Source: Haliclystus octoradiatus
Taxonomy: Eukaryota; Cnidaria; Staurozoa; Stauromedusae; Haliclystidae
Assembly: GCA_916610825.1 (NCBI GenBank)
Contig: OU744448.1
Span: 4,379,465 to 4,443,464, forward strand
Direction of reading: 5' to 3'
Length of the DNA stretch: 64,000 bases
Position numbers and translations under genes: made by a program. Of the stretch, positions 48,201-55,379 are shown piece by piece. Under the pieces are notes generated by a model. The model was not told the origin of the DNA, did not search any database, and saw only the letters and a list, made by a program, of their open reading frames with translations. Within the stretch, counting starts at the first letter, position 1, and each line of letters starts with the position of its first letter.

Positions 48201-51200
48201 TTAGTTTTAATTGAAATTAACTGTTATCAATAATAAATTAGTGTTCTATAGAGTCTACTGTCGCTGACAATCTACATTTAAGAACGTTTTGTGATGAAAA
48301 ATGATAATTACTATGACAACATTTCTCTTTCATTGTTTCTATTGATATCCAGAATGTTTCGAAGTTTCAAATTGTAAGGTTGATTTTTCCTGCTCCAGCA
48401 AAAAATGGCAGCCAGGTTTCTTTGTAAGAGTTAGTGTGTATACTAGAGATGTGTGAATCCGACCGAATCGGAATCTGATCTGGTCAAACTGACATAGCTC
48501 TGTCGGATTAAATCGGATTTTGAGAATAATTTTACATTACTTTTACAGTTTTAATTGATTTTAACTACGTTTATCACTGATTTAATCAAACAATGTCATA
48601 ATAGCCATTCTGATTATTAAGAAACTGTAGCTGCAATATTAGTAAATCACCTTAGATAACACTAAAAACTTGCAAAATTGAAAGTTTTTGAAAAGACTAT
48701 AAAAATTTTAGTTTTTTTTTCTGATTGATGATTAAATTTTCGGATAATTTCTCAAAAAATACCCATTCGTCGGCAGAAAAATACTTTGCAAAGTAATCAA
48801 GGCACCTTATACAACAATACAAGACAAAAAACTGAGTCTTAATTTTTAATGTGTCAACACTATTATTAGGCATATTCCTATTTTATATTATAAGTTGGGT
48901 ATAATATAATATTGCTTATATACATACAGTCATGGATTCCAGAATGTTTGTACCGGCATTTTCAGAAAATCCAATCCGTCCAACCTTTATTTTTTTTCAG
49001 AATTTGAAAATTTGAATACTGTATTGTGTTCTATTTAATTTAGAATACTGTCAATAATGAAAGCAAGAAAAGAGATAGTATTGTTTATAAAGGTAGGGAT
49101 CCAATCTATTGATTTGTACAAATATTACGATTATGTAACCGTGATGCCCCACCGTGACCCGGAAACCACCCATACAACAAGGGACATTGTAAATGAGTTA
49201 AAAATGTTCATGAAAGTTAAATGGCCCCAAATTTTCATGAACTGATCATGAACTGTTCATGAACTCCTGGAATGTTTTTCGCACGGGTCCCTATAAATAG
49301 CACATGTGCACAAACAACAAATCAATCTGTGTTTATCAATCAATCAATTGCATACAGTGAATTTTGTGCAACACTCTTTCACTAAATATCAAGTGTACCA
49401 ATAAACTGCAACTTTATCTCTAGTCAAGCTGCTACAACATTCACTGCTGTATAGCGACCACCTGTGTATTATCTGCATCTTATAATTGGCTGATAGAATT
49501 ATAATAGGTTTCACTGTACTCAAAATGGTTCTTTGATTTAAGATTTCACAAATAGTATTCATTGTCCTTCAAAATAGTTATGTTCATTGCGAACTTTTCT
49601 ACAGTGTATTATTATATCACAATATCTTCTTACTAACAATTTTATATATTTTTAGAACACAAAGCAAAGAATACTTTGATCACTGAAGTCTTTGTACAGG
49701 CTTACATTCAAATGATAGGTATGAATTATGATCTTACTTTGTTTGTTTTGATATCATTGATCATATTTACATACAGAAGATATCGATGGTCCATATAAAA
49801 AGATCATTAAAAGATATCTATCGATTATCCCTACATAAAACAGTTCATGAGTTCATGAACAGTTCACAAACAGTTCATGAACGTTAAATGGTCTCAATTT
49901 TCATGAACTGTTCATGAATTTTTTAGGGGGTTCATTTAATTGTTCACACAAACTGTTCATTAACAGTTCAAGAAAATTGAGGCCCTTCAACGTTCATAAA
50001 CTGTTCACGAAACTGCTCTTCAACTCCCTAAACTGTTTTCGCAGGGGTAGCATTTTGTTACTTGAAATGCATGCTTCAAATACTAAAATTTTAACCGTTC
50101 AACCCATTGAACAATCACTAGGTCGCCATGTTTACATGAAATGGGTAAATAGCAAAAAGTGATGCTTTGAAAAGATATCATATGAACACATCTTTGGACT
50201 ATCTCCATATTGATAGTAGTGTATATTTGTAAATAGTTATTTGTGGCTTATTTGTGGTAATCATAGTTTCTTTGCTTTATCACATTATTGCTACTGGTCA
50301 ATTTGTAAATATCATACTTTTATAATAACACCTGATGCATTTATGCTGAACAGTAAAAGTCTAGTCTAAATAAATAAAGATGATGATGAGGATGATGATG
50401 AGGATTGCGTTGTTTATTTATTTATTTTTTCTCTTTTATTCTACATTTTGGTTAGGTTGCTTTGAAGATCATATTGTTGTTGATGAAAATGGATCAAAAA
50501 TCTTTCAGGTTATTTCTCACTTTCCTCGCATTTTCAATCTTTCAATAAACCATATTTTCACGTTGTAAAATTTAATTTTTAATAGGAGGAATCCTTCAGA
50601 AAAGCGACAAACTCGAAAGAAATTAAAAAGGTAGGATTTGATTTTGCTGACCCAAGAAAAACAATATTCATATGTACAGAATTGCCTTTTCATGTAAAGT
50701 AGATTTATTTTTCAAATCTGTTACATTGAAGAACAGTCAAACCTGTTATAACGGTCACCTCTATAAAGCGGCCACCTGTCTATAGTGGTCACTTTTGCAA
50801 TGTCTAAAATAGTATTTTCTATTGAATCAGACCTGTATATAAAGGCCACCTGTCTATAATGGTCAATTTATCTACCTCTAGTAGCTGGCTGTTAGGTTAC
50901 ACTGTAGTATTAATTTAATCTCTTTTTCATTCTCAATAAAGTTGAATTTGTCTCTAACCCTTCGCAGACATGTCATTAGTTATTAGCTTATGAACAGTTC
51001 ATGAACTTTCAAACCGTCAAAAATTTGTCAAACTTGTTCATGAACTTTTCATGGTAACTCATTGATAAACAAGAAAAGTTAATAAAAAATTTCATGAGAT
51101 CAGGCTATTTAATGCTTATTAAATGGTTTGTGAACTTGTAAACTGCTATTCTCAGAGGTAGATATTAGCATGGCAGTTTTACTTTAATATTCTCAGGTCG

Positions 51201-52224
51201 TCTTGACGATGATAAGCAACATGTAATCTAATTGATATGAGATTTTGTAACACTTTTTTTTCTAGTTTCGTAAAAACTTTGTTGCAACACAAGCTTTTCT
51301 ATTGTTCTTGGAACCGTGGCTTGACGACGAATCGACGGTGTCTGGTACAGGTAAACGCTGCTAACATCTTTAATAAAATCCTGATAAAAATTGTGGGTTT
51401 TCCATAAAATTGTATTATACAGGCAATTAACAGGATAGTCACAATACTTCAATTCAATACATTTAGTATTGAATTGCAAATGGGTGTTAGTGTTGCAGCT
51501 TTTGTTCACAAGAACCCCTACATCCTATTGTTGATGTTTGAATTAGGCTTCATATCTTACCAAACTTCCTTAGAGTTTTGTCTTATAATGAGGGAGCCGT
51601 CTCTTGTACCATAGATAAGATATACTTTGAACGCAGTGGAAGCATTTGACTCATTTAAACTGAACAGGAATCAATCTTGTTTAGTTTTATGAATGAGGCT
51701 AAATAATCTTGCAGATTCAAACTTGTCTACCCGGGCATGCAACGTATCATTGACGGATAGAGGCCGACTCACAATAGAATTGATGTAGATGATGGTAACA
51801 AAGAAATAATAAGCGAACAAATAATAAATTGTGGAATTACAAATTTAATGGTTATAGAGGCAGTGACAAAGAGATGATTCGATTCCTTCAAGAATTATAT
51901 TGACTTTTTTAGCAAATAAGTATTATAAGAAGCATGTAGCTTTATATTGTGAAATTAATCACATTATTTTGTGTAATGTTTTAGGTTTATTTGAACAAAG
52001 ACTTCATGAATGGAAGCTTTCTAGGTAATCATTTTATATGAAGTTGAATTTTGTCATGTTTTTTATTGTCAGACTACTGTTGTGATACATTTTCATTTTG
52101 TTATTTTGTCTGCAGGAAAACTGACTTTCATAATTTCGCATCAAGAGTGCGTGAATTATTACCAAAATCAAAACAGTCATCTCAGGATGGAGGTAAGTTA
52201 CTATCATCATATATAAAGAAGTAA
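28125..52224 (+). CDS. DENND2: DENND2-like DENN-domain Rab GEF
   Basis: Exons, all with GT/AG ends and matching phase: 28125-29646, 31014-31106, 32075-32150, 33918-33964, 35001-35113, 35722-35791, 37135-37221, 37672-37737, 38486-38512, 38609-38638, 39579-39644, 42424-42465, 44260-44324, 44805-44862, 45827-45946, 46614-46655, 48143-48199, 49044-49092, 49656-49718, 50456-50508, 50586-50630, 51266-51350, 51985-52024, 52116-52224. The total is about 1,007 codons, close to the size of vertebrate DENND2A. DENN hallmarks in order are LFESVLVVSLKEG, ITFQFPPK, LQAIPSFCFP, SETFSFVLTDMNGKRHFGYC, KVFCIISSLGLFS, EKRIILSSSSL, LLYPFVWQHTYIPVLP, IDICCSPTPYLLGV and LFEQRL. DENND2 proteins are exchange factors for Rab9-class GTPases (family knowledge). 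The first exon starts after an acceptor, so a 5' exon is missing; the first in-frame ATG in it is 28156. Which of the DENND2A-D paralogues it matches is not decided. Confidence 0.93.
29703..29777 (+). repeat. tRNA-like head of a second SINE-like family
   Basis: A 75-nt tRNA-sized unit with a perfect 7-bp acceptor stem (GTGCACA with TGTGCAC), an A-box-like GTAGCTCAGTGGCAGAG and a B-box-like GGATTCGATTCC. The T stem is short and no CCA-adjacent terminator is seen, so a functional tRNA is unlikely. A second copy begins at 63977 and runs off the window. Confidence 0.7.
29861..30073 (+). repeat. 32-bp direct repeat flanking about 150 bp
   Basis: GTTATCATGTAGTTAACTGA and the following AATCGAAATGTT occur at 29861-29892 and again at 30042-30073. 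The segment between has no identified ends. Confidence 0.7.
30600..31013 (+). repeat. Dispersed repeat of about 400 bp, copy 1
   Basis: Parallel to 60630-61045: ACAATAGCAACAACATTACA, GCATGAACTCCTCATT, GGCGCGTTGAAGCAA, CATGCTGTTACATGT and the end CTCAGTAAAATTTCAT. It ends directly at the acceptor of exon 31014. Confidence 0.75.
31014..35791 (+). CDS. DENND2: uDENN-domain exons of the DENND2-like gene
   Basis: Five small exons encode a basic linker (MDRDLKKKLAFQKQRS) followed by the upstream DENN subdomain: LFESVLVVSLKEG, then RLVPMITFQFPPK, then ANEIVDPSDRLQAIPSFCFP, then SETFSFVLTDMNGKRHFGYCRHI. The order and spacing agree with vertebrate DENND2 proteins as I recall them. The ATG at 31017 is internal; the exon joins the large exon in phase 0. 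Confidence 0.92.
31636..31799. mobile_element. hAT-like CAGGGTCCG-family element, diverged
   Basis: The ends CAAGGTCTGACAATAG and TTTTGTTGGACACTG are eroded versions of CAGGGTCCGACAAAAG and its complement. Confidence 0.6.
31915..32053. mobile_element. Diverged pogo/Tigger-like MITE
   Basis: Contains AATTCAATAGAAAATACTAA and ends AACACAGGTTTGACCGTA. It lies about 20 bp upstream of exon 32075. Confidence 0.6.
32534..32708. mobile_element. hAT-like CAGGGTCCG-family element
   Basis: CAGGGTCCGACAAAAG and CTTTTGTCGGACCCTG (ACTTTTGTCGGACCCTG) inverted ends; the flanks TTCATAAG and CTCATAAG form an 8-bp duplication with one mismatch. Confidence 0.8.
32821..33715. mobile_element. 895-bp TIR element with perfect 26-bp ends
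   Basis: The left end TAGGGGAGACCGGGGAGACT continues to 32846 and is perfectly inverted at 33690-33715. Internal degenerate copies of the same words (GGGGAGACATGG near 33175; ACCGTGTCCCAAGTCTCCCC near 33510) are present. No coding frame of note. I could not find a clear target duplication. Confidence 0.8.
34738..34914. mobile_element. GTTCATGAAC-family TIR element
   Basis: Begins GGCCCCTGCGAATAAAAGTT; contains TTCATGAACTGTTCATGAAC and further copies of the word. Confidence 0.75.
35171..35320. mobile_element. GTTCATGAAC-family TIR element with a long central palindrome
   Basis: Left ACCCCTGTGAAAAAATG, right CATGAACTTTTTTTCACAAGGG. The middle is an almost perfect palindrome of about 60 bp centred on GAACTGTTC near 35238. 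Confidence 0.8.
35830..37130. other. Intron of the DENND2-like gene without recognised elements
   Basis: Long A/T-rich intron between exons 35722-35791 and 37135-37221. I see no coding similarity or terminal repeats. The start (CATCATCATTATTTATTTAA) may be the 3' tail of an antisense LINE. Confidence 0.4.
37135..45946 (+). CDS. DENND2: cDENN-domain exons of the DENND2-like gene
   Basis: Nine exons encode the central DENN core. Recognisable blocks are KAMPKVFCIISSLGLFSLYS, VLDEVEKQQ, PLPAPGETLKM, the MDTLTLERPGD region, ILFDTLPVST, IITSLLMEKRIILSSSSL, CCHGFISLLYPFVW and the highly conserved HTYIPVLPRKLIDICC. Two exons are very small (27 and 30 bp). A LINE 3' fragment abuts the acceptor of exon 39579, and a 2-kb LINE pair lies in the following intron. 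Confidence 0.92.
37800..38440. mobile_element. Large foldback repeat, second copy
   Basis: Left arm with ACTCAGAACGACAGTCGGAA and TTTCTAACGTAGACAG; right arm with AGCTGACTTAAACGTAAGAA, CATCTTGTCATTCCAACTAT and CATCATTTAGCCTCAGCTAC. Same family as 8178-9037. Confidence 0.65.
38760..38900 (+). repeat. Dispersed repeat fragment
   Basis: CACCACCAAACAAGCACCAA and CAGTCACACTGCTAATCCAG match the start of the repeat at 60420-60545. Confidence 0.5.
38918..39186. mobile_element. hAT-like MITE, second copy of the CAGAGCCATC family
   Basis: The ends CAGAGCCATCTATTTATAAG and its complement are inverted for about 31 bp. The flanks AAACAATA and AAATAATT match in six of eight positions. Same family as 13070-13351. 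Confidence 0.85.
39237..39577 (-). mobile_element. LINE 3' end with (ATG)n tail, antisense
   Basis: The minus strand encodes SHSFQSAGARKWNDLPNSIK followed by a TDSRLFQKLCK-type tail, the standard C-terminal end of LINE RT proteins. It then has a short 3' UTR and a (GAT)n tail (plus-strand CATCATCAT from 39238). The 5' truncation point lies right at the acceptor of exon 39579. Confidence 0.8.
40180..41049 (-). mobile_element. LINE RT fragment (left arm of inverted pair)
   Basis: An open frame of about 290 codons on the minus strand contains the RT catalytic block LFADDAKFS and the C-terminal thumb region (SYKERLNLLNMQPLELRRLK, then NNVIKNSFFFRAIPVWNSLP). It differs from the right arm at roughly a dozen residues. 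It lacks the upstream half of the RT and the endonuclease, so it is a dead copy of a Jockey/CR1-like LINE. Confidence 0.88.
41049..42270 (+). mobile_element. LINE RT fragment (right arm of inverted pair)
   Basis: An open frame from about 41050 to the TAG at 42261 encodes PKRSTTTQLLLALN, AVYIDLSKAFDTVSNPKLIS, the box GVPQGSVLGPLLFLLFINDI, LFADDAKFS and the C-terminal RT tail. It is 5'-truncated (no endonuclease) but the frame is intact for about 400 codons. It lies in a DENND2 intron in the same direction as the gene. Confidence 0.9.
42612..42985 (+). repeat. Dispersed repeat of about 390 bp, copy 2
   Basis: Second copy of 22205-22598; both begin TAGTGAA and end ATACAAACAGACATACATC. Confidence 0.75.
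43072..44203. mobile_element. pogo/Tigger-like repeat, interrupted
   Basis: Pogo-type sequence (ACTATAGACAGTTGGCCTTT, GAAAATACAAATTTAGACTA) is broken at 43157 and resumes at 44044. It continues as a partly duplicated copy to ATAACGGGTTGACAGTAC. The interruption is a separate hAT-like element. Confidence 0.75.
43158..44043. mobile_element. hAT-like element, 886 bp, nested in the pogo-like repeat
   Basis: Ends CACAGATTATAACGACCAGA (and on through TACGGCACTGAA) and the inverted GTATCTGGTCGTTATAATCT-GTG. The flanks 43150-43157 and 44044-44051 are both ACCAAGAG, a perfect 8-bp duplication. No transposase frame is visible, so it is non-autonomous. Confidence 0.92.
44440..44640 (+). mobile_element. 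Penelope-like terminal fragment with eroded hammerhead
   Basis: ACGTCCGAAGATCGCAATTA, GCGTGAAACTCTGAGTAACG and the family end TGCTTTTGCCTCATC, followed by CCCAACATTGAACACTTTCA. The core is mutated (CCGAAGA). Confidence 0.6.
45240..45391 (+). mobile_element. 152-bp MITE with 6-bp duplication, copy 1
   Basis: Ends CAGACATGAGAATT and AATTCTCATGTCTG (GCAATTCTCATGTCTG), flanked by ATATAT on both sides. Copy 2 has the same length. A third partial end occurs at about 61300-61322. Confidence 0.8.
46614..52224 (+). CDS. DENND2: dDENN-domain exons and C-terminus of the DENND2-like gene
   Basis: Nine exons encode the downstream DENN subdomain: VTVVNLDDGKFIEQ, the YNYFPKSIRDEMDKTL segment, LITEVFVQAYIQMI, EESFRKATNSKEIKK, FRKNFVATQAFLLFLEPWL and LFEQRLHEWKL. 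The last exon reads to a TAA at 52222-52224. A perfect GTAAGT donor at 52193 lies inside it, so an alternative spliced C-terminus is possible. AATAAA-rich sequence occurs near 53114-53150. Confidence 0.9.
46704..46855 (+). mobile_element. 152-bp MITE with 6-bp duplication, copy 2
   Basis: Same ends and length as 45240-45391; the flanks 46698-46703 and 46856-46861 are both AAATTG. Confidence 0.85.
46858..47240 (+). repeat. Dispersed repeat starting TTGGCGCACAGTTT, copy 1
   Basis: Parallel to 53588-53975 across about 380 bp: GCTATTGATATTTGG, TGACTCAAGT, CTGTGTGCCAATTGCTT, CAACTTTTATAAACATTTAC and CTCTAAACCAATCAGATTGA. TTGGCGCACAGTTT and AAACTGTGTGCCAATT form internal inverted segments, so the first 180 bp may be a separate TIR unit. 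Confidence 0.7.
47421..47596. mobile_element. pogo/Tigger-like MITE
   Basis: CAGCCAACCCTGTTATAACG to ATATACAGGTTTCACTG, with TA on both sides. It truncates the GG-domain pseudogene. Confidence 0.8.
47600..48012 (-). pseudogene. ILEI/PANDER (GG-domain) protein fragment, frameshifted
   Basis: In the minus strand, after a TTTTCAG, the translation contains KRGFNIVMVDATAHVV and FDTNNKTTASDDMADY. It continues in a second frame with NSFVLVAVQNVAATQL and ALKSIGAS, then in a third frame with FVNLAYRDSYAFI. This order matches the ILEI/PANDER-like (GG) domain of FAM3, CEMIP and related secreted proteins: a 'GlN V' strand, D...V....FDT, a 'siVLvAV.deAa..L' block, 'alksiGa', then 'yRdSya.iG'. Two single-base frame breaks (near 47790 and 47700) make it non-functional unless the sequence has errors. 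It sits antisense inside a DENND2 intron and is cut off on the left by a pogo-like element at 47421-47596. Confidence 0.72.
49190..49290. mobile_element. Right part of a GTTCATGAAC-family element
   Basis: Contains GTTAAATGGCCCCAAATTTT and ends GGAATGTTTTTCGCACGGGT; the left end is missing. Confidence 0.6.
49435..49520. mobile_element. Fragment of pogo/Tigger-like MITE
   Basis: GCTGTATAGCGACCACCTGT and the end ATAGGTTTCACTGTA are recognisable. Confidence 0.5.
49828..50050. mobile_element. GTTCATGAAC-family TIR element
   Basis: CCCTACATAAAACAGTTCAT on the left and AACTGTTTTCGCAGGGGTAG on the right; contains the internal AACGTTAAATGGTCTCAATT and its inverted counterpart. Confidence 0.8.
50734..50904. 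mobile_element. pogo/Tigger-like MITE
   Basis: CAGTCAAACCTGTTATAACG at the left; the right end GGTTACACTG is slightly shortened. Confidence 0.8.
50985..51165. mobile_element. Diverged GTTCATGAAC-family element
   Basis: Two blocks (AACAGTTCATGAACTTTC and CTTGTTCATGAACTTTTCAT) with eroded ends. Confidence 0.5.
51351..51984. other. DENND2-like intron with no recognised content
   Basis: I see no terminal repeats or coding similarity; the minus-strand open frame at 51228-51509 overlaps an exon and is a shadow. Confidence 0.4.
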
Positions 52225-52289
52225 CAAATAATACTTGTATAAGCTACAATGCCATTGCGAGCTATTAGGTCAATGTACTACGTCTACAT

Positions 52290-52400
52290 ACAGTCAAACC
52301 TGTTTTAGGTCACCTGTTTAGAATGGTCACTCTTGAAATGTCTGAATGTTCTATTGAGTTAAATCGTTATACAAAAGCCTCTTGCATATAGAAGATATCC
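52290..52400. mobile_element. Left part of a pogo/Tigger-like MITE
   Basis: Begins ACAGTCAAACCTGTTTTAGG and fades after TTATACAAAAGCCTCTTGC. Confidence 0.6.
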
Positions 52401-53587
52401 TTGTCAACGTACATTGTATATTGTACTAATTCCTTCGATTATACGATTCATAAAATTTTTTAAACGTAAAATGCTTATGTGTAATCATAGATAGTGTGAT
52501 GGACCTTTTTACGAACAGTTCATAGAAATTAAATCATTTAACGTTTACCAACTGGAGTCTCGAAGGAGATCACTCGCCAATCATTGAGGAAAAAATCATC
52601 GAATTAAATTGAAATTTGATCATTTCATCAAGTTTTTTGAAAGTTTTTGTGTGAAATTTTAGTATTATTTTATGTGTCCTCTGACACTTGAAGTTCACAT
52701 GGCACAAAAAAATTTAATACAGACTTGGTAAAACATTTTTCTGGTCATGTGCTCTTTAAATCGCTTGAGGCTCTAAGAGTGCCTTAAGATCCCCAAATTT
52801 GCTTTCTTTATTTCCATAGGTAGGTAGAGTCCTTGAAAACTAGGTTTGCCTCCGAAGGATAGAAAAATTGATGAAATCAAAGATGATGCATTAAAAATAT
52901 TGCAAATTTTCTATAGGTTTATATATAACATTCCAGACATCCGTAAGAATAGTATATAATTGGACCTTGATGAGAATTCAGAGCTAAAACCATCAAATAG
53001 GGCAGTACTATTTATATGGTCTCTTGAAGAATTTTCCATTGATTTGAAATTGATATTTATTTTTGATAGGTGGATTTCATAGATTTCTTGGAAAGCTGAC
53101 CAATAAATAATTGTAAATAAAATATTCCTTAAATAAATAAAATAAAATTGAAATTGGTTAAATTCCCTCTTTCTTATTCCATGATTCTCAAATTTCAGCT
53201 TATTTGTAGTGTCCAACATTTAAGTTGCACAAAGAAGGGATATTAAGCAAATTCGATTGTGTAAAAGTGTTGAAAATGCTTTTATGTGAAAATGTATTTA
53301 TTTTTACCCAAATTTTGATTATGTAGTTACATTTAAAGATCTAGCTTGTTTATCTAAGCTTTGTAAATATAAAGTTGTAATATAATGATACTAAGAATTT
53401 TAGTTTTTGATTCAAAATAGATGAATAATATGATAATTACAATGTGGGATAAATTTTCAATAGTGGTCTTTTGTGTCCTTGTTTGATTAAAGTTGCAATA
53501 ACTTGTTGAATGAGATTTAACCCTTACGCAGTGATTGTCAGAAAGTCAAGAGAAAAAGTACAACTATAGTGTGTATACTGTATTAAG

Positions 53588-53975
53588 CAATTGGCGCACA
53601 GTTTCCTATGAGCTATTGATATTTGGAACACACATTTGGAGGCACGTAAGGATAAAACAGGAAGGCACGAAAATTACGAGCAGCCTCTGCAATTAATTTT
53701 GCCTTCGACTTTTCTCCTGAAGTGACTCAAGTTTGCCAAATATCAAAACCTCATAGGAACCTGTGCGCCAATTGCTTTGAAATATAACTGCAGTAGCACA
53801 ACTTTTACAATCATTTACATGACTTTCTTGCTCATGAAGTCTCTTTGAAAACTCCTGATCAAATTGTAAATTCTCATTCGTGAAATAAAGTTCGAATTTG
53901 TAAGATCGATTGTGTTTTCGAACCTAGTTTTGCGATAGTGATTTGGCGTCAAACTCTAAACCAATGAGATTGATC
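53588..53975 (+). repeat. Dispersed repeat starting TTGGCGCACAGTTT, copy 2
   Basis: Second copy of 46858-47240, including the paired TTGGCGCACAGTTTCC and ACCTGTGCGCCAATTGCTT segments. Confidence 0.7.
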
Positions 53976-53997
53976 GCATCATTCTTGTTGTAATACA

Positions 53998-54180
53998 AAC
54001 TGTATTGGCTCTTTTTCGCAGGGTTATGGGTGGTTAGTTTGTTGGTGTTTTTGGAGCGTGTGTGTGTTTCAATGATCTGATGCCTTTCCTGGTGCCAACC
54101 AATAGTGCTTCTACCAGGGATCGAACTCAAAACCATGCGAGCCGAGGTCCAACACCCTAACCACTACACTATAAGACCCA
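53998..54180 (-). repeat. Diverged tRNA-derived SINE
   Basis: The minus strand keeps the head (TAGTGTAGTGGTTAGGGTGT, B-box-like GAGTTCGATCCC) and the body (GGTTGGCACCAGGAAAGGCA). It lies in the DENND2-ABCE1 intergenic gap. Confidence 0.7.
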
Positions 54181-54195
54181 TTTAAAAGTGATAAA

Positions 54196-54371
54196 CAGTC
54201 AAACCTGTTATAAAGGTCATCCCTATACAGTGGACACCTGTCTATAGCAGTCACTCATGTAATGTCTAAAATATTATTTCTATTGAATTAAACCTGTGTA
54301 TGAAGGCCACCTGTCTATAGTGGTCAATTTATCTACCTCTCACAGATGGCTATAATACACAGGAATCACTG
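54196..54371. mobile_element. pogo/Tigger-like MITE
   Basis: CAGTCAAACCTGTTATAAAG to ACACAGGAATCACTG; the flank on the right is TA. Confidence 0.8.
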
Positions 54372-54409
54372 TAAATGAATTCTCTTACCATTCAAATAGA
54401 ACTCATTAA

Positions 54410-55205
54410 AAACAGCTAAAATTAACCCCACTCATAAAGCTAATTCTAAGCAAGACCACCATTACTACAGACCAATTTCCATTTTACCTGTTATATCAAA
54501 AATCTAAGAAAAAGTTGTAGATAAACAATTATCTAATCATCTCAATAAAGGAAACATAACCTACTCTCAACTTATCAATCCTATCTTGGCATGGGACTAG
54601 AGGATTTAAAGTACAGTAGTAAATTTTTACCTTTGGAAACTGGAAAAATTTTATATAACGCCCTTGTTTCATCGCATTTTGACTACTGCACTGTTGGGGA
54701 ATGGTATGCAGAAACACCTTGATCTCCTCCAGATACTCCAAAACAGGGGTCTACGGACATTGCTCCAATGTCCCTTCAGGACCCCTGTCTCGCGGATGCT
54801 TAGTCAGCTTGGTTGGCTATCTGCCAGAGACAGGGTGGAATACAATCAGCTTTCCTGGGTGCATAAAATAAAATTTCAGAAAGCTCCTCCTACTATGCTA
54901 TCCACATTCTTCTCTTCTCCGTTCACCACAAAAACCCGCTCCTCGATCAATCACTTATATACATCAAACAAAGCCATTGCAATTCTTTCCAGTCAGTTGG
55001 TGCTTGTTTGTGGAACAATCTGCCATCCTCGATGAAAGCGACCGCTGACATTTCCACTTATAGCAAAGTGTGCAAAATTATATTATTGTAAATTAACTAA
55101 CTATTTAATCTTTGCATTTTTAAACATTACATTGTATTTTTATAATGAGCCCTTTGAAAAAAGCTTGTGTAGGCTTAAAGATGATGTTGACGATGATGAA
55201 AACAA
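54410..55205 (+). mobile_element. LINE remnant with 3' end
   Basis: Near 54455 one frame reads YYRPISILPVISKI (RT domain 1). After a large deletion come the C-terminal blocks: FRTPVSRMLSQLGWLSARDR, then in another frame SFQSVGACLWNNLPSSMK. The 3' UTR TAATGAGCCCTTTGAAAAAA and a GATGATG tail match the LINE end at 39237-39577. Two families may be mixed. Confidence 0.75.
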
Positions 55206-55379
55206 AAAGCAATTACAACAACTATTTTGATCCTGCCAATGTATTTCATCATAAGTCTCATTTTGAACATATTCTTTCTTTGATATTTTCTTTTATTATT
55301 ATTTGTGAAGGAATCTAATCTTTAATTTAGATAAATATATATCTTAAAAGAAAATAAAAATAATCTTTACAATAGAAAA

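Noticed and set aside
49828-50050. CRISPR-like array of TTCATGAAC repeats
   Set aside because: Repeats are 9-10 bp, irregularly spaced and self-complementary, and the genome is eukaryotic; it is part of a TIR element.
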